DNA of 32,322 bases from Myxococcales bacterium (lineage in GTDB: Bacteria; Myxococcota_A; UBA9160; UBA4427), in contig DUCT01000042.1 of NCBI GenBank assembly GCA_012959665.1, positions 5,813 through 38,134 on the forward strand, written 5' to 3'. The translations under genes were made by a program, and so were the position numbers. The first letter of the stretch is position 1, and each line of letters begins with the position of its first letter. Below are positions 30,817 to 32,322 of the stretch, piece by piece. The notes under the pieces were generated by a model. The model did no database searches. It had not been told where the DNA came from and was given only the letters and a program-made list of their open reading frames with translations.

Positions 30817-32322
30817 GAAGCATGGATCGGAACCATCGCGCAATATCAGCGGAGTTCTCATCCGGAGGGAGCCGAGAAGCCAAGGCGAACGCCCGGCGCG
30901 CGAGCGCGCGCTTTCGAGGATTTCCCCGGATCGAACCCGACAAACGCGAGAGCGAGGCCCAGGCGTACTGCGGCTCTCCCGCCAGGGCAGCCAGTTCCGC
31001 TCGCATCAACAGGTCCGAAGCCCTGCGGTCGCGTGCGACCACTATGTCGATCAACTCGAGACCCGCCCGACCGTTCTGGGAAGTCCCCGACGCCAACCTC
31101 CACCCGCTCCTCAGCCGCACCGCTTCGGAAAAGAGAAGACTACCGGGCCTCACCTGAGCCAGGCGATCGTCCAGCGCCTCCACGGCAGGCCATTCTCCCT
31201 TGGCCATCTGGCGGCGACCTTCGATGACCCCAGCCTCGGGCGCCGGCCACGCGCTCAGATCGACTCGATCAGGATCGATCAGGCCCAGGCCGTACTGGGC
31301 TGAGAGCGAAGAGGGATCTCGGGCGAGCACCTTCTCGAAGGAAACGGTGGCCTTGAGGGGGCGTTCCCGGGCCAGCTGGAACCAGCCCTGGCCCAATTCA
31401 CGATTGGCTCCGAGTCCTTCATCAATGATCGAGTTCGCGCGTCGGATCGACCGACGTCCAACGAGCCGCCGTATGAGCATTCCCGTGTCCACTTGGGACA
31501 TCAGATCCGGGAGTGAGTCAAACACTTCCAACTCGTCTCCCGCTCGATTCCTCGCCTTGTCGGCTCTGGAAACGCGTCCACCCGCCCAGGCCAGGTGGTT
31601 GTGGTCATCCGTGATGATGGGATTGCCCGCCGCAAAGGCACGGGAAGCTTTCTTCTCCAGACGAATCGCCGCCACCACGTCCACCACATCATGAACGCCC
31701 ACCCGGGCGAAATCCGCCGGCGCCTTGGCGATCGCCTGTCCCGCTGTTTCAAGAAGATCGATTTCCTGGTTGGCCGCCAAAAAGAGGATCGCCGGGCCTC
31801 CCGGGCGCAGCACCGTGACGTGATCAAACACCGCAGCCAACGTGCCCACAAGACCTCGAAGGAGGGGACCGTCCACAAATCCGAGCCCCATCCATTGGAC
31901 GAACACACCGTCTGGATTCAGCCGTTCCTTGACCAGGCTGAAAAATTCCTGTGTGTAGAGATGCGATGCACCCGAAGTCCATGGGTGCGAGGGCTGTGAA
32001 ATGATCGCATCGTAGTTCTTGCCCGTAAGCATCAGGGCACCCCGCGCATCCCCGATGCGTAGAGTCAAGCGTGGATCGTCAAGGGGATCGTCAAGGTCAT
32101 GTATGGCGAAAGCCTCTCGATTGGCTCTCACCATCTCGGGCTCAAGCTCGATCAGATCGATCTCGCGAACCGAGGGCGGCACCGCACTGAGAGTCCGGCC
32201 TCCTCCCAAGCCGATGATCAGCACTCGCTCGGATTCTGGCCTTGCCAAGAGGGGAAGAAGAGCAAGCCAACGTGCTTCCTGGTAGAGGTCGGGCGGATTG
32301 GACAAAGACTGGATCATCGACT
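30812..32322 (-). CDS. Spermidine/spermine synthase-like protein, 5' truncated
   Basis: The frame runs off the window edge; about 502 residues are visible, and the Met at 32317 is probably internal. The visible N-terminus SMIQSLSNPPDLYQEARWL corresponds to the substrate-loop region of aminopropyltransferases (usually DGxxQxS), followed by VLIIGLGGGRTLSAV (the SAM-type GxGxG loop), IDLIELEPEMV (acidic end of strand 2), and IGDARGALMLTGKNYDAIISQPSHPW (parts), where a Pro-rich motif replaces the usual DxxDP. The last 230 residues are helical, TPR-like. It fits the large proteins that fuse a membrane transporter-like N-terminus to a synthase-like domain; enzyme activity is unproven. Confidence 0.75.
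   Translation of the reverse strand, partial: SMIQSLSNPPDLYQEARWLALLPLLARPESERVLIIGLGGGRTLSAVPPSVREIDLIELEPEMVRANREAFAIHDLDDPLDDPRLTLRIGDARGALMLTGKNYDAIISQPSHPWTSGASHLYTQEFFSLVKERLNPDGVFVQWMGLGFVDGPLLRGLVGTLAAVFDHVTVLRPGGPAILFLAANQEIDLLETAGQAIAKAPADFARVGVHDVVDVVAAIRLEKKASRAFAAGNPIITDDHNHLAWAGGRVSRADKARNRAGDELEVFDSLPDLMSQVDTGMLIRRLVGRRSIRRANSIIDEGLGANRELGQGWFQLARERPLKATVSFEKVLARDPSSLSAQYGLGLIDPDRVDLSAWPAPEAGVIEGRRQMAKGEWPAVEALDDRLAQVRPGSLLFSEAVRLRSGWRLASGTSQNGRAGLELIDIVVARDRRASDLLMRAELAALAGEPQYAWASLSRLSGSIRGNPRKRALARRAFALASRLPPDENSADIARWFRSMLR

Overview
The window is dense, high-GC Gram-negative DNA: about 30 protein genes on both strands and no gene-free stretch above 300 bases. There are no rRNA, tRNA, CRISPR or insertion-sequence signatures. 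An outer membrane is implied by two beta-barrel proteins, several lipoproteins, a type IV pilin and an LpoB-like penicillin-binding-protein activator. Crotonases, a CoA transferase, a luciferase-like (F420-type) oxidoreductase, an acyl-CoA carboxyltransferase, a D-aminoacylase-like amidohydrolase and an EstB-like serine hydrolase occur together. That mix suggests a free-living deltaproteobacterial-grade organism such as an uncultured Myxococcota or Binatota relative. This placement is inference from gene content only.

Layout. 1-2257: end of a phytanoyl-CoA dioxygenase gene, then a minus-strand pair (family 2 glycosyltransferase overlapping an enoyl-CoA hydratase). 2507-4845: a small outer-membrane barrel protein and a TPR plus beta-barrel protein. 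4920-6463: a short-chain dehydrogenase lacking the usual catalytic Tyr, divergent from a type IV pilin. 6522-10296: a complete minus-strand TRAP transporter operon in the order T-P-Q-M, including the TPR-type TatT component. 10474-11691: a membrane-anchored retropepsin-like protease. 11744-17669: a minus-strand run with a class III CoA transferase, an unusual crotonase, a GPH/MelB-type transporter, an M15-like peptidase candidate and an APH/NahK-like kinase. 17828-21218: an F420-type oxidoreductase, a LysE-type exporter and an orphan carboxyltransferase. 21400-24442: hspQ, an LpoB-like lipoprotein, a COG3014-like lipoprotein and a small convergent exported protein. 24516-32322: a D-aminoacylase-like amidohydrolase, an EstB-like hydrolase, a PAP2 phosphatase, an FAD monooxygenase, a transglutaminase-like/TPR lipoprotein and a truncated spermidine-synthase-like gene.

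The most unusual signal is not a gene. Nine short tandem repeat arrays (units 7-18 bp, most often 13 bp, 2-5 copies) lie at or just after gene ends. Six arrays physically overlap seven stop codons, and a seventh starts one base after a stop. Because 13, 14 and 7 are not multiples of three, successive copies move the repeated stop codons into other frames. At 21308-21359 this puts stops in all three frames of both strands. None of the arrays sits inside the body of a gene.
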